Origin: Nematopogon swammerdamellus
Lineage: Eukaryota; Arthropoda; Insecta; Lepidoptera; Adelidae
Assembly: GCA_946902875.1 (NCBI GenBank)
Contig: OX336338.1
Coordinates: 6,005,971 to 6,069,970 of the forward strand
Reading direction: 5' to 3'
DNA length: 64,000 nucleotides
The translations under genes were made by a program, and so were the position numbers. Of this stretch, positions 43,084 through 55,935 are shown piece after piece. The notes beneath the pieces were generated by a model. That model did not search any database. It saw nothing but the letters and a program-made list of their open reading frames with translations, and was not told where the DNA came from. Position 1 is the stretch's first letter. Each line of letters begins with the position of its first letter.

Positions 43084-44859
43084 GGAGATCCTCGTCTTCC
43101 GCGCCGCGTCGCGTTTGTTGTGCGGCATAATGAAAAATTACTGTTATTTTTAGACGATGAATCGAGCACCGAAAAACGTACAAAAAGAAGCAAAAGAGGG
43201 AGCACACTTGTGCCGCACCATTGAGATCAAAATACGTAGGAAATTACAAGACGGCGTGAGAGGGGCGTGGAATTTTACACAAATTTATCAAAATTAAATC
43301 CACTTTGCGGCTGAGCGACCGCGGCGCGTTGTGACGTGACGGGACGCGAAGCCAGCCCACGCTGCGCTACGCAACGCCACGCGGCGACACGCAACACCAC
43401 GCACGAGTTGGATTTATCTGGCGTCAAAATAAGATCACACCGCTCAGATTATGATTTGTGATACCCACGCCTCGAACTAACTAGCGTAATGAACTAGTTA
43501 ATTAATTGAACGAATCCCGTAAACGTAAAGTCAAGTGGGATTGACTCTTCTCTACTCGATTAATGAATGAGACGCCGCCGCCGCCGCCGCAGACCCATCC
43601 AACCCCGCAACTGATTGAGCCCTCGTTATCGGCAAACAATGTGAATGAATTTTCATGAGATCACTTAAAACTTTATTCAGCTCCCGATTAGCATAAAATA
43701 TTACAAACAGATCAAGCCGCAAGCCGTAAACGTTCACTTTACTAACACTCGCGTTACGAATGCTAATTCAGTCGGTAGTTCTATGTCTCCACCCGCCCGC
43801 CGCCCCACCGCCCCGCAGCGCCGCCCGCGCCCCCGCCGCCCGCTCCACTCTCTGTAGGGCGCATTACTTATGTACGCGGCGAGTAAGTACATAGCTCCCG
43901 GTGAGCCTCTACCAATAAACGTATCACGTAAGGGGAATGGGAGCGCGGGGGTGTGCGGTGGGACGGGCGGCGCGGGGGAGCGTCACGTAAAGGCCGCTGC
44001 GCTCCGCAATTCCCCCGGGCAGGAGCGATCGTAAACCTCCGATACCGCGAATTGAATAGAGACCGTGTGCGGAGCGCAAATATGTACGAGGAGCCGCGCG
44101 GAACAAGACTTCCGCGTACGAGCACCTTCCTGCGCCGCCGCAGACGCCTCCCCCCCGCCGACCCCGTCCGCCCCCCGACGCCCCCTTCGAACAACCCCAC
44201 CGCCTCCTCGCCGGTCGACGAACTTACAGCTGAGACATAACACCGATCTGCGTTGCCCAATCTAATACGCGGATTTAGTACGCTTACACGTCGCGTCTCG
44301 TGTCGCATCTCAATACTTACGTACGTGAAGTTGGCAACTTATACGTGTGTAGAGCTCAATTCAAAATCGGAATGTTGTTTCGAAATCGTTCCACTTAGGA
44401 AACACATCGTGTACTTTTCGTGAGAGATAAACAGAAGTTCAACTGGAGCACGAGAACAATATCTACATTGAGCCATTGTTTATAAGACCCGATTGACCGG
44501 ACAGCTGCTGGTGATTCCGTTTATAATTTAAGCCTGGCTTCATCCATCAACAGCGAAGTTTCCATTTAGTCTAAGTAGCTTTTCAGCAAAATGTTGTTGC
44601 CTCTTTTACAAGCGCTATAAATAAGACAGGCGAGAGAGGCAGGAAATAAGTGGATTGTCTAAATTAATTAGGCGGGCGGAGTGCTAAAGCCCGGGGCGGC
44701 TTGCGGCACCGCGACGCAGGGCGGGCGGATCTGCTACCACATCCAGACTCCGATCCGCACTCCGCCCTCTCTACACGATCGTACTAAATAATCAAAACTC
44801 CATAAACTCAGCCAGTAAGAAATAATTATTTATTTATTTATTTATTTATTGGATCTTCG

Positions 44860-44898
44860 AAATGCATTCTAAATATGTCCTATATTTAGAATGCATTT
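44860..44898. other. Hairpin next to an ATTT microsatellite
   Basis: AAATGCATTCTAAATA pairs exactly with TATTTAGAATGCATTT around a 6-7-base loop. A (TTTA)n tract precedes it at 44826-44850. Confidence 0.8.
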
Positions 44899-45029
44899 TG
44901 GCTTAGGTATACTTAAAACAACTTTATGTCTAAACATTATTGGAAGAACACTACTTTCAAAATAAGTGGATGGTTCGATCGTGTTGTTCGTCGTCGCATA
45001 TCCGTCCGCAAGACGGTGAATTGAACCGG

Positions 45030-45117
45030 GAGTCGTACCAGGAGTCGTACCAGGAGTCGTACCAGGAGTCGTACCAGGAGTCGTACCAGGAGTCGTACCA
45101 GGAGTCGTACCAGAAGT
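45030..45117. repeat. Minisatellite, 12-bp unit
   Basis: There are seven identical tandem units of GAGTCGTACCAG and a partial eighth. On the + strand one frame reads ESYQ repeats inside an 86-codon open frame (44940-45200). I treat this as a consequence of the repeat, because no flanking domain or splice context supports a gene. Confidence 0.9.
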
Positions 45118-45530
45118 CGAACGGCGGCGGCGGCGCGGTGGAGTCGTTAAGAACGATTTGGAAAATACTTGCCAAAATATTACGTTTCAAAATATTTTAA
45201 GATATCATTAGTTCGGCTAGTTGAAGTGAGTCAATATGGAAATAAATCACAGTGATAGATTTCGTATAATATGTTTATTGAAGAAATGCTGGTTATGTAG
45301 TAAAACAGGGCATTCTATGCCCTGCCACATAAAAGACCTGGCGTCAAATTAGGTTCAGTCACATAATGAGAATATTAGGTTCAGTGTCCAACATAGATAA
45401 TTTCATTTGTCATTGTAAAGGGCCCTGTACCATAAATTTACGTACAGAACTTAAATTTTTAATTTAGGTTATGAGTTCAATTCCATTGCAGAAAAAAGCA
45501 TGCACGTAACAAGCAAGGAGAGTAAATTTT

Positions 45531-45900
45531 TTAGGGTTCCGTATCCGTCGTACTGGACCCTATTACTAAGCCTACCCCGTCTGTCTGTCCGTCTGTCTGT
45601 CCGAGGTCTGTATCTCGTGAACCGTAATAGGTAACCCGTTGTTTTCGCAGAATATGTGTTATTATGGCTAATTTAACAACAAATAATAAAAATAAGAAAC
45701 AGTAAAAAATCACGGGGTCCCCATACAAGAAACTAAAAAGTGTAGTATGAAAACAGTATGAAGCATTTTAACTAATCATGAATTTGAACTAATATAAAGC
45801 ATTTCATAAAACACGTCATAGGTGAGTGGCGCTGACCACGCATGACATGGCGATACCGACCCTTCGGTGCGCGAGTTCGACTCGCACTTGGGCAGTTTTT
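45531..45900 (+). repeat. Dispersed repeat family C
   Basis: TTAGGGTTCCGTATCCGTCG, short GTCTGTCC tracts, GCAGAATATGTGTTATTATG and GAGTTCGACTCGCACTTGGG keep the family order. Confidence 0.75.
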
Positions 45901-45904
45901 TATA

Positions 45905-45972
45905 GTAAGTGCGACATGTGGCGCCGAGCCACCCATAAGGTGTCTAGCGACGCCCATGAACATTCGGACCAT
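45905..45972 (-). mobile_element. 3' end fragment of a CR1/Jockey-type LINE
   Basis: GTGCGACATGTGGCGCCGAG and ACCCATAAGGTGTCTAGCGA form the reverse complement of the tail seen at 6784-6906. Confidence 0.55.
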
Positions 45973-46314
45973 TTTCATATTTTTAATTTATTAAAACATT
46001 CTCACTACCTTAAGTAGGCAATTAAGATAATTAAGTAGTAGATATTTGGTGGATATCGTAGCGACAGAGTGCGGCGCGCTACAAAGCCGCCTGTAGATGA
46101 GAAGCTTAGCGCGGCGTCGACGCGCCGGAGGTCGGCGTCGCGCCGTCGCCCCGCCGCCGCCGCCGCCGGAAGATTTTCTAAGGCCACCACTAAACGAATC
46201 GTTCGTAAAGCACATGAGATCACTCTCCCACTCGCTTCAATAGACACATTTAGCACTCCCGAGAAACATAATTTGTATTGATTTATTTTAACTATCATTA
46301 TAACTAATCTATTA

Positions 46315-46690
46315 AATACTAGCTTTTTCCCGCGGCTTCGCTCGCGTGAAATTCGTATTTAAAAAGAAGAAAGTAAGTACCTAAGCCCGCAACCGTAATT
46401 TTATTTCGACGCGCGGATCAATTCGGTTTGTATGAGAGCCACATCTTAGCGTAACCGGAAATGAATTTTATTTAGCATATACTGTGTCCCGTATAATCGA
46501 ATGCGCTTGTACTAAGTTTCATCGAATTCGGATGATCGGTTTACGTGTTAAGGAGGAACATACATACATACAGAAAAGATTTCTAAAAATCGTCAATTTA
46601 GTTTTAGTATCATACATAGAGTCTACAAACGCAATATCTCAAAGAACAAAGTAACTTACTCCATGACCATCCCTTACAGATTTATATATG
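46315..46690 (+). repeat. Dispersed repeat family F, copy 2
   Basis: ACTAGCTTTTTCCCGCGGCT through CATGACCATCCCTTACAGAT is collinear with 4531-4925. Both include the ATACATAC tract. Confidence 0.7.
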
Positions 46691-46739
46691 ATATGATGAT
46701 GATGATATTGATTGATGATGATTGATTAAAGAGAATGAA

Positions 46740-46945
46740 GTTCAACATAGAACACACATAACTCTGGGACGCTCTCCCTGCCCACATATTTCCTCCAAGT
46801 ACAGTCTCGAGTCCTTCAAGAGAAACGCGAATAGGCACCACCTGACAGGCCGGCATGGATGACTCGATGGCACAGGTCGCGTTTTCTATAAAAAAAAAAT
46901 TGAGCGGCGTATATCCAGCAGTTTACACATAAACGCTGAGAGACG
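46740..46945 (+). mobile_element. Adjacent LINE 3' fragments (CR1/Jockey then RTE type)
   Basis: CTCTCCCTGCCCACATATTT, CCAAGTACAGTCTCGAGTCC and CAGGCCGGCATGG match the CR1/Jockey remnant at 38400-38500. After its A-rich end, GAGCGGCGTATATCCAGCAG resembles the RTE tail at 30281. Confidence 0.6.
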
Positions 46946-47384
46946 ACAAATTTTAATAGTAAGGAAAGAGGTACTTATTCCTGAATGATGTAAAACAATT
47001 AAATGAAATGTTTATAAAACCCGATTATGACCAAATAACAAGTGGATAGTTGATGGAAAATCATGCACTCGGGCCTATTTGAATCCTTCTACACGCCCGA
47101 CTGCAGCATTTTCAATCAACTTTCCTTCTTATTTGATTAGTTTCTCATAGTTGGGGTTTACATAAATTTTATTTATTTTGTTACTACCGTTGAAGGAAAT
47201 TAAAATTACAATGTTTAACAAAATGGCGCCTGGCGCCCGTCATTTATAATTTGCATTTTTTAGTATTTTATTTTATAATTTAATATAACCTACATATCTG
47301 ACACATAGACTATTGAGACTAATCCAGCAATGCCTCATCCATCATAAAATGTTGTTAACGGTGAGGGAATAAACAAACACACAT

Positions 47385-47513
47385 ACCTACCAACATACAT
47401 ATACACATACATACATACATACAACACATATATACATATATACTTACATATTTACATACTATATACTCTACGAAAATCATAACTCTAATATTGGCTTCGC
47501 CGTAGTCGGGTAA
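47385..47513 (+). repeat. ATAC microsatellite with repetitive right flank
   Basis: ACATACATAC-type tracts are followed by TTGGCTTCGCCGTAGTCGGG, which is related to the right end of the element at 36596-36811. Confidence 0.6.
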
Positions 47514-47702
47514 TAAAAATTAAAATTAGAAGCCAGGGCTATTCTATTCGCTGAAGTGAAAACTTAGGTTTAGTTTTGAAAGTTGTTACGTTGTTGGAAG
47601 TTACGTGGAAAAGTCCCAGAACATGTTTGTGCCGGCTCTGTATTTGTAGGTATAATTGAACCGAATTTCAAATAGAATTAAAAGAGCTAAGAATGCTGAA
47701 TA

Positions 47703-47745
47703 AATAAAAAGCGGTCAAGTGCGAGTTAGAGCCAGATTCTGTACC
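47703..47745 (-). repeat. Family C terminal fragment
   Basis: AAAAAGCGGTCAAGTGCGAG is a diverged form of the AACCGGCCAAGTGCGAG end. Confidence 0.45.
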
Positions 47746-50511
47746 GGTCGTGACTATAACAATAAAATGAGCCTATAGAGCGATATGTTTGTTTTTATTT
47801 GAATGTATATCTAATCTATATTAATCTACCTACAGTAAGGTAGCAAGCAAGGCAAAATTATATCTGATAAAGCAGGGGAAATCTATAATTGGCTTTTATG
47901 GTATAACCTAAATGTAATCATCGCCTATTGTAAAACTGCTGTTGATTTCCCAAATAAACAAAAAAAAAATATTCCGCTAATTTCGTACCAAATCTCAACT
48001 TGGTACGATCAACAGTTTTAGAATTTAGTATCCCGTGACAGACGCACCGACGAACGGGCACACGAGTTTGATTCCGTTTTCACCTCTTTGAGGTACTTAT
48101 GGAACCTAAAAACGATGAATATAGGTACTGTACTTACTTAGTACGCATTAGTACTTCTGTGAAAACATATATTTTCATAAAGACTTATCTCGTTTTAAAA
48201 TTAAGCACAGTCGTAAAAAATTGCGTAGACCCTCATCCCGAGTAAAGCAGTTCTAATCCTGCCATTTGCACTGTTGAAGCGATACTTTACTCCGCACTTG
48301 CTTATCTCGTTGCATCCATAAAAATAACCTCGTCTCAATAACACGGAGAACCTCAATAAAAATAGAACTCGAGCCAGTAAGTAGATAGCGATGTTCGAGC
48401 TCGCCGCGTAACGAAAAGCGGAGAGACGAGAGAAGTTTAATATAACTTGCGGCGGATAATTGTGCGGCGAAGAAGCAAGATGGCGAACGCGGCTATCGAT
48501 TGGTGGGATGTGCGCTCTCCCGCCTACACCGCCGCCTACCTACCCTCCGCGGTGCCGGGCGGCCTTCCTGCCTCCTCCGCCGCCTTCGTCGCCTCCGCCG
48601 CTGCCTCCGTGCCGCCGCTGTGCAGCGAACAACTTGCCTCGCCTCGCCCGACACCGCTGCGTTTGTTTTCTCATGCAGTGCATGCACTCTGTTGCACTGC
48701 ACGGCGCGCCGCCGCCCGCGCCGCCACTGCCGCCCCACACACTTCCTACCACTATAAGTGACCATTTACTAAGTCTACTTACATATTCAGCCAGCGGGGC
48801 GGTAGGAAAACGACAGTTCCTTTGTCAAAACGTCCGCTCGCGTAATTCTCATATAATATACATATCACAATAGTGGCATAATCCAAAGACAAATGAAATA
48901 TCATGGATTCAATATCCATTTCAAATCGAAAACAACATTTCGCACATTTATTCACTTTGTGCAATAGGTACTGCTCGAATTTCTCAAAAGTTGGCGTTAT
49001 GTTATGAATAATCCAAAAACATTACATAATAAACGAAAATCTCAAGTCAATAGGTTTTTATTCAGTAAACCTAACCGTAACTATAAACAAATATAAATAT
49101 ACGCAATATAAATAATATAAACAAATAATACAGTCGCCGTTAAAGCGATTAGCGTATGTAAGCGAAAATTATGATGTGTATACAGAACGGTGGCTTTTAC
49201 ATTTTAATAATGACGCTTTCGACAAAATGAAATAAAACATTAGAAGACAATGTACCTACTTTTTAAAGTCCTAAGCATGATTGGCTTAGAAGATATTAGT
49301 TAAACTTTAATGAGAAACGCGAGACGTAAAATATTCGGTACTGTAAACCAAATATATGGAGTGTGTCTACCTATCTATTTAATTTCGCCCAAACCTTAGA
49401 GATTCCGGTAAACTGAAACATTCCAGACTACTAAAGTACTTTCCTGTATCAAGAAAAAAAAATACTATCCATGCCTACCCAAGTCTATCTTCTATATACT
49501 TAACTCTATTGATTATAATATTTACTTTAAAAAGGAGTTACATAAAAACAGATAAGAGCTAAATTTACATAAAATAATAATTAACCATTTACGTAGGTGT
49601 ATTGTTAATCCTTTGGGTGACCACCAGTTTGGACGTTTCTACGCGTTGCTGGATTCCTATAATTTCTAATAAATATTTTGAAATTCAATTGAATTGGAAC
49701 CCGTGTCTCTGTGTGTGAAAACATTGTTTCTCAAACATTTTACGAAATAGCTTCGCATAAAGAATTAATGATAGCTCAAAAGGACTAAATCATGAAATAC
49801 GTAAATGAGCACTTGACATAATATAATTATGAAGTAATTATAATATTAATACCATTTAAATACGTTCTCTTTCTTTCGTAGCACCACGACTTAAATAGTA
49901 TTTCTTTCGTAACACCATAAGGTAAATAGCATACTAATAAATAAGGTAACACTTAAAAGAAATTTGGAAAGAAATTAGTAAACCGTTCTATTGTGAGACC
50001 CTTACTTAAGTCCGGTTGTTGGAGCCAGTGGGAAACACGCTAACTCGATAATGGAACTAAATATGCAAATTCAATCAAGCGACGACGACGCCGTCCTTAT
50101 ACAAACTATAGCTCTTTTTTATTTTAAGCGAGCGATCGCCCACTATAATAATCTGCAAACCTGTTGGTATGGTACCTCACTGAGTGTGGTTTCGCAAAGG
50201 AGGATGAATTTGACGTGTCGAATACCGCTTGCACCGCTCGGCACAGCTACCCATTTATTTTTACTTACCCTAACTATGAAATAAAAAAAAATATTTCCGG
50301 ACTCTATGACCGAGACTCACAGTTGACGCGTAAACATCACTCGCAAGCATGATGCGTCACTATGAAATCGATATCACTATTAAAAGTCCAAATCGCAAAT
50401 CACTCCAGCGTTTATTCATAAAAATATTATAGTTTCTATGCTCTGGATAATTAAGTGCTCTACCTAAGCATACTCTACCTACCAATATTTTAGAAACTCT
50501 TTTTAGGGGTC

Positions 50512-50740
50512 CGTACCGTACGGGTACGGAAGCCTAGCCTAAGCCTACGTCTACGCCATCTGTATGCCTGTCTGTCTGGCCGTCTCTCCGAGGGATGTGT
50601 ACCTTTTAAACCGTAATAAGTAACCGGTTGAAATTTTCACAAAATATGTGTTTTATGGTGGATATCCTAACAAATAATAATAATAAAAAAAAAAGTAACA
50701 AATTAAAGGGGTTTCCATACAAGAAACGTGTTTTTAAGGT
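50512..50740 (+). repeat. Dispersed repeat family C, partial
   Basis: TTAGGGGTCCGTACCGTACG, CTGTCTGTCTGGCCGTC, ACCGTAATAAGTAACCGG and GAAATTTTCACAAAATATG follow the family order. The right end is missing. Confidence 0.7.
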
Positions 50741-51044
50741 TTTTATTGTTCATTATACCTACATACATACAGTTAAACTTGGTGTAATTTAATAGTGCAA
50801 ACTCTATAAGTAAAACAACAAATAATAAAAACTCTGCCAATCAAGTGCTGGTACGGAACGTGCGGTACGCTACAGAAGGTCGGAATGGTACTTCCGTACC
50901 ATTCCGTTTTCCGTGAGAACTTTAAGACTTAGGATTTTTGTTTAAGTTTTCCTGTAAACTTGCCCTATGTTCATTATTTTGGGGTGTGCCCATGGGCTGT
51001 TAGCGAAGAGCCTCGGCGGTGGTAGAAACTTCCTTTCTTACAAG

Positions 51045-51660
51045 GTTTTATTTATTCAACTTTAACTTGCCAAATCTTGCCATAAAATTATAAACCAGTT
51101 CCACCCAACCCATTGAGCTGACATTTTTCACACCCTTTTGGTTCTGGTGACAATACAATCTAGTATACTCAAAAGTAAAAAAAATAAAAAAAATAACAAT
51201 AAAATAATGGTAAGCTTTTATTTAACTTCACTTATCAAATAAAAAGATTTAGCAACAAAATTTTAAACCAGTTCCACCCAATCGATTGTGCTGAAATTTT
51301 TCACAACCTTTTGGTTCTGGCGACAACACAATATAGAATGATCAAAATTGAAAAAAAAAATAAAGAAATAAAAATAAAATAATGGTAAGCTTTTATTTAA
51401 CTTTACTTGTCAAATAAAAAGATCTCAATCTTCACCCAACCAACTGAGCTGAAATATTGCACACTTCTTTGGATCTGATGACAATACAATCTACGATAAT
51501 TAAAATTGTAAAAACATTAAAAAATTACACGCTTTTATTTCAACTTCACTTGTGAAACCGTGCAACTGAATTTTTAATCAGTTCCACTCAACCAATTGAG
51601 CTAAAATTTTGCACACTATTTTGTTTGGGACAGTAAAATCTAGTTTATTCAAAATAGTGA
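51045..51660. repeat. Degenerate tandem array of about 175-bp units
   Basis: GAGCTGAAATTTTTCACA, CTTTTGGTTCTGGTGACAA and AAGCTTTTATTTAACTTCAC recur three to four times in the same order. Units diverge by roughly one base in six by eye. No coding signal is seen. Confidence 0.75.
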
Positions 51661-52189
51661 ACAAATAAAAAATAAAATTGTTGCGTTAGAAGTTATACTC
51701 CTTTGACGATGTAAGAATAAACCTCCCCCTCCGACCCCTCCCGCCGCTCTGATCCCTCGACTCCGCGACCCCGCGATCCCTCGACCCCACTTCAATATTA
51801 AGAAAAAAAATCGAAATACTAAAAAGCACAAAATAACATAGTAATAAAAATATTTTAAAGTCGAGCTTTCATAAAAAATAATACTAAAATTAAAGAAATA
51901 AGTTGGGGGTTTTAGATTTTTTTCAGAAAGCTTGTTGCGAAACGTTCATAAAGTTAATGTCATTGGACAATTAGGTATTGTTTGTTAATTAATTTGCCGA
52001 AGTATGTATTTTATTTACAATTCGCTCGACAAACTTATTGATAACAAAATGAAAACGAAATTTTATTTCTTTTATTTTAGTTAATGTATTATAAAAACCT
52101 GTTTTTAAAAAGGTTTTTATTTAATATTTTTATATTTAAATTGTACAGTTTTATTTATATTATTATTTTTTATTACATTTAACACACAC

Positions 52190-52270
52190 ATTGGTACACG
52201 CCTTCCGGATTCGAACCACAGACCTCTCGCAATAGATAACGCCGCCCAGATCACTTGGGCACCCGCCGCG
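52190..52270 (-). repeat. tRNA-like head of SINE family B only
   Basis: CATTGGTACACGCCTTCCGG, ATTCGAACCACAGACCTC and GGGCACCCGCCGC correspond to the head of 3583-4000. There is no body. The substitutions make it unlikely to be a working tRNA gene. Confidence 0.65.
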
Positions 52271-54186
52271 GACAGTAGTAAAAGTGAAGTTAAAACAGTA
52301 AATTATAGGCCGGATATAAGTAAACTTCACTAAATAACTTCAAGAATATTACTACACAAACAGGAGGAGAATAATATATCTAACATGTTATTAACACCAC
52401 TAATATTGTTGTAAGACCTGCACATACGTAAATTATTAAAAATAATTAGCGTGTCATCAGTGTGTCTCTACGGAATCGCTCCACTTACCCCTTCCGGACA
52501 TCCTGTAATTATTACAAGTTATTAAATTTAAATCATACTGACTATAACTGACTAAAACTTGTACATAAAAATAAAAAATACACCATATCTGAAATTTTGA
52601 ATGTCAACATAATAATCACTAATAGTAATAAGTATATGTAATGGATGGCAACAATAGAAAAAATCACGCGGCAGACCGATTCCTGCGACTTATTAGATTG
52701 TCGCCGCGACGCCGATGACGACGCCGAGACGCCGACGACGTCGCCGTAGGCGCCAATCTCTGCCGACGACTCCCCCGTGCTCGTCGTACGAGTACGGTTC
52801 AGTATCGAAACGACAGCGGCTCTGCGAAACGTTTTAACTATTTTTACGCGCCGAGCCTATTTATCGGGCCCCGAAGACCGCGCCTTTGTCATGTCGAGGT
52901 ACGAAGCGATGAGGGAGGAAGTCGGCAGCACTCACAAACTGCCGCCGAGGGAGATCGGGACGCGTTACGGTTTTCAGAATGCGAATACCTCGAATATAAA
53001 TACGATTCACGGTATTATACGCCGCTGCGTTCCCGGTTCACAGTACTGATGACTGAAGTGTTTACAATTTCACATTTATTTTGCAAAATTAGCTAGTCAC
53101 TTTACTTTAGTCGAAAGCCAATCATTTATTAAAAACATATTATTTTTAAATGCTGGATTTTGAATAATATTACAAAAGCTGTTACCTGTTGATGATAACG
53201 CGAAATGTTCGTTTACAGAATTGTCTGTTGGCAATCTTAAGAACGTCTGTATTGTTTTAAATTTCGGAAGAGCTAGAATTATTCGCGGGTTTAGAAACGG
53301 TTTTTCTTAGTCGTGTTCGTCACGACATCATGTCACCGTCCAGCCCGCCCCTGCACCTCCACGTCGCACGTGTCCACGAGACCTGTCAATACTGTCCGGG
53401 GAGATCGTGAATCATGTGCACTGCCGTCCACCGAGCTGACACATCTGCCGCCCCGCACTCTACGCACCTTCCACCCTATCTTGCTGCGGCATCGATCTGA
53501 ACGAGCCTACTTTCTGCTAGGAACCTCCGCTTTTAGGCGTGTCATGAGGATGCCTCTACGGAACCGTTCCACGTACCCCTTCCGGACATCCTGTCAACTC
53601 TACCTACCTAGACCGCGCAGAGCCTAGCCGTGTAGGTAACTAGACGCCCCAGGCTCCGACTCTGTCGCACGCGTTCAATGGCGGCCTCCTCTCGCCACTT
53701 TCCGCTGCTTCGTTTTGGAAAGCTCCGGTGTCGGCGTCGATCCCGCCGCCGACATTTCACTCCGCTAAAAGATATTAAGGCTGCAGTCGAGTGGACGGCG
53801 GTTCTATGAACGAAGAGGCCTGCTGCAGGCTAGTATTTAAACGTTATCGTATTCGTATTGGCTCAATGAAACAGTATAATCTCACTCAATGAATTAAAGG
53901 CGTGTGCGAAAAAAATTATCGAGATATTTGAGGAATCACCAGCTTTGACTTGTTGGCAAATGGCAAATCGTTGGAGAGATCGTGATGCGGAGATGCATTG
54001 TGTTGATTGGTACTGTTGTTTAATATTTAATAGAGTATAAGTGTTGTAAAGAAATGTGAGTGTTGCTTAGCGAATGCGAGATAGGAATGTGGAAGGTCGC
54101 GGGCGCCGCGCCGCGCCGGTCGCAGCAGGCTCGTGAGGCGGCGTCGCGTGCCTCGCGTTATGTGTCTCTGGGTGTGTTGTCCACAG

Positions 54187-54503
54187 GTACGGCGCGGGCT
54201 ACGACCTAGCGGCGAGGCGCAAGAACGCCACGCGCGAGTCCACCGCCACGCTCAAGGCGTGGCTAAACGAGCACAAGAAGAACCCGTACCCGACCAAGGG
54301 CGAGAAGATAATGCTCGCCATCATCACCAAGATGACGCTCACGCAGGTCTCCACGTGGTTCGCCAACGCGCGCCGCCGCCTCAAGAAGGAGAACAAGATG
54401 ACGTGGGAGCCCAAGAACAAGACGGACGACGACGACGACGCAATGCTCTCCGATGACGACAAGGACAAAGAGGACGTCGAGGACAAGATCAAGAGCCACA
54501 AAG
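54187..54503 (+). CDS. mirr: mirror, TALE homeodomain exon
   Basis: The exon is preceded by CCACAG and followed by a GTGCGT donor. With the two bases from 39151 it reads [20 protein letters not shown] and continues through the whole homeodomain, residues 50-112 of the assembled fragment. The three-residue loop extension typical of TALE proteins is present (NPYPTKGEK). The recognition helix is [14 protein letters not shown], with the alanine characteristic of Iroquois proteins. An acidic stretch follows ([18 protein letters not shown]). The domain binds DNA, and Iroquois proteins act as nuclear transcriptional regulators in patterning. [20 protein letters not shown] favours mirror over araucan/caupolican, which as I recall have a different lead-in and TRETTSTLKA. 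The exon ends in phase 1. Confidence 0.95.
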
Positions 54504-55690
54504 GTGCGTATTAACCTCTACCTAGCCCCTAACTCTGCTGTGTTCACTCAAACTTTGTTGCCCTTCACTGTATTTCACTGTCTTGCATGTGTCTCGCCAG
54601 CGAATGTACTGTTACTTCACCTGTGTACAATAACTACTGACTGTACTGTGGCAAGTGCGAATGATAAAAAGCGAACGATATCATTAGACTAGGCGCCGCT
54701 TATCCCGTAGGTACAGCGATCCCGTGAGCCGTGTGTCGTCACGTTGCAGCCGACCGGCCGCGCCGCGCTGAGCTGAGGACAAATGAGCGAAGCTCCGCCG
54801 CCTCCGCCGTAGCACCGAACGCTCTTCGTTTTTGTAGTTAGGTGAGCTCCGTGGAGAGCGTGGGGGCGGGCGCGCGGCGGCTGCGAGGGCGGGGGCGGCC
54901 CCACGCACACGAGCCCCGTGCACCCCGCTTCCGCTTCCGATGCCGATCTTTTAAATCCCACTTTAGTTTTATTGGAGAATAATTCAGTAAGTGAATTATC
55001 TGGGCTCGCCGGGTGGAAGACCGCCGCGGCTTTCGGGCGGGTTGGGGCCGGGGTGGCGCGGGGCGGTGCGGGGCGGTGTAGGGCGGCGCGGTGGAGACGT
55101 AACCGAGCGGAACCGCTCGCCTCGCTCCCGGATTTCCTATTCGGAGTGAAGTGGGCGGGCCGGAGCGCCGCTCTCACATAACGTTCGTGCGAGATTGTTC
55201 CGTCTCCGCTGCTCCGTAGCTAGCGCTACCGCTAGCGGGGACGGGGTCGAGATGACGCTACCGCTGCACTCGCACGCCCCTACCACCAGCCTCGTGACAT
55301 TACCTACAGCTGACTCGACGAGCCCATTCTCATCAAATGAGTACGTATGCCACAACACGACAAACAACTCCAAGCTGCGTTTTGAGGAATTGAAAATTTG
55401 TACACGTGGCTAAATTCTGGTTCAAAACCACCCACCGTTGAGGCGTAGTTTTATAAACAATTCTGCAGTGTGCTATAAAACTCGGTATTTTACGATACCT
55501 ACACTTTCCCTAGAGCAACCGGTTTTTATTTTATTTATTTTTACGCAAAATAAAACATATTTCAATAAATTCTTCTTAAAATAATATTGCGACAGGCCGT
55601 AAGTTGTGTTAACACCAAGTAGATACCAACTCGTACTAAAATTACTGCCTCACAGCACGGCAAGCCATTTCTGTAGTTAATGGGTTTTTA

Positions 55691-55780
55691 TTTTATGGAA
55701 ACTGACACTGTTGGCTACATCACCTACTACATCCGTGATGCCAGCCCATAACACCTTGGTGAACTAGGTACCATGTCATG
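55691..55780 (-). repeat. SINE-like element, tail fragment
   Basis: TTTTATGGAAACTGACACTG through TTGGTGAACTAGGTACCATG, 5'-truncated. Confidence 0.7.
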
Positions 55781-55935
55781 ATGTTGTTAATAACTCTACA
55801 CAAGTAGGTATGACATTCGTAAGTAGGTGCATAGGTTACGTTAGGTTAGGTACCGAACACACACAGGTAGATCCCGGGCTGAACTACGTCGTCCATTAAA
55901 TGCCCTCACTTGTTCTCACACAACAAATAAACAAA

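Larger units (their letters stand above)
39152..54186 (+). other. mirr: mirr intron, about 15.0 kb
   Basis: The intron is bounded by GTAAGT and CCACAG. It contains family C, F and LINE fragments, minisatellites and GC islands listed separately. AT-rich sections without features include 39516-40789, 40849-41723, 47730-48430 and 48870-50500. GC-rich parts lie at about 42190-42260, 43290-43400, 43780-44230, 44680-44770, 46060-46170, 48440-48740 and 53640-53770. I see no further mirr exon in it. Confidence 0.8.

Noticed and set aside
48447..48873. Overlapping 60-137-codon open frames in a GC-rich island
   Set aside because: All frames on both strands are open because of base composition. No domain, splice context or codon signal supports one of them.
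52777..53049. 90-codon open frame (MLVVRVRFSIETTAAL...)
   Set aside because: It looks protein-like and less repetitive than other chance frames, but it matches no family I know and has no clear splice or start context. Worth a database search, not strong enough to call.
54133..54456. Open frame overlapping the homeodomain exon in another frame
   Set aside because: The homeodomain frame with matched splice phases explains this DNA. The alternative frame is Arg/Gln/His-rich, as expected of a shifted GC-rich exon.
54187..54503. Assignment as araucan/caupolican
   Set aside because: The lead-in [29 protein letters not shown] and the DTPPQTPP motif fit mirror better. This is from memory of the families and should be confirmed by alignment.
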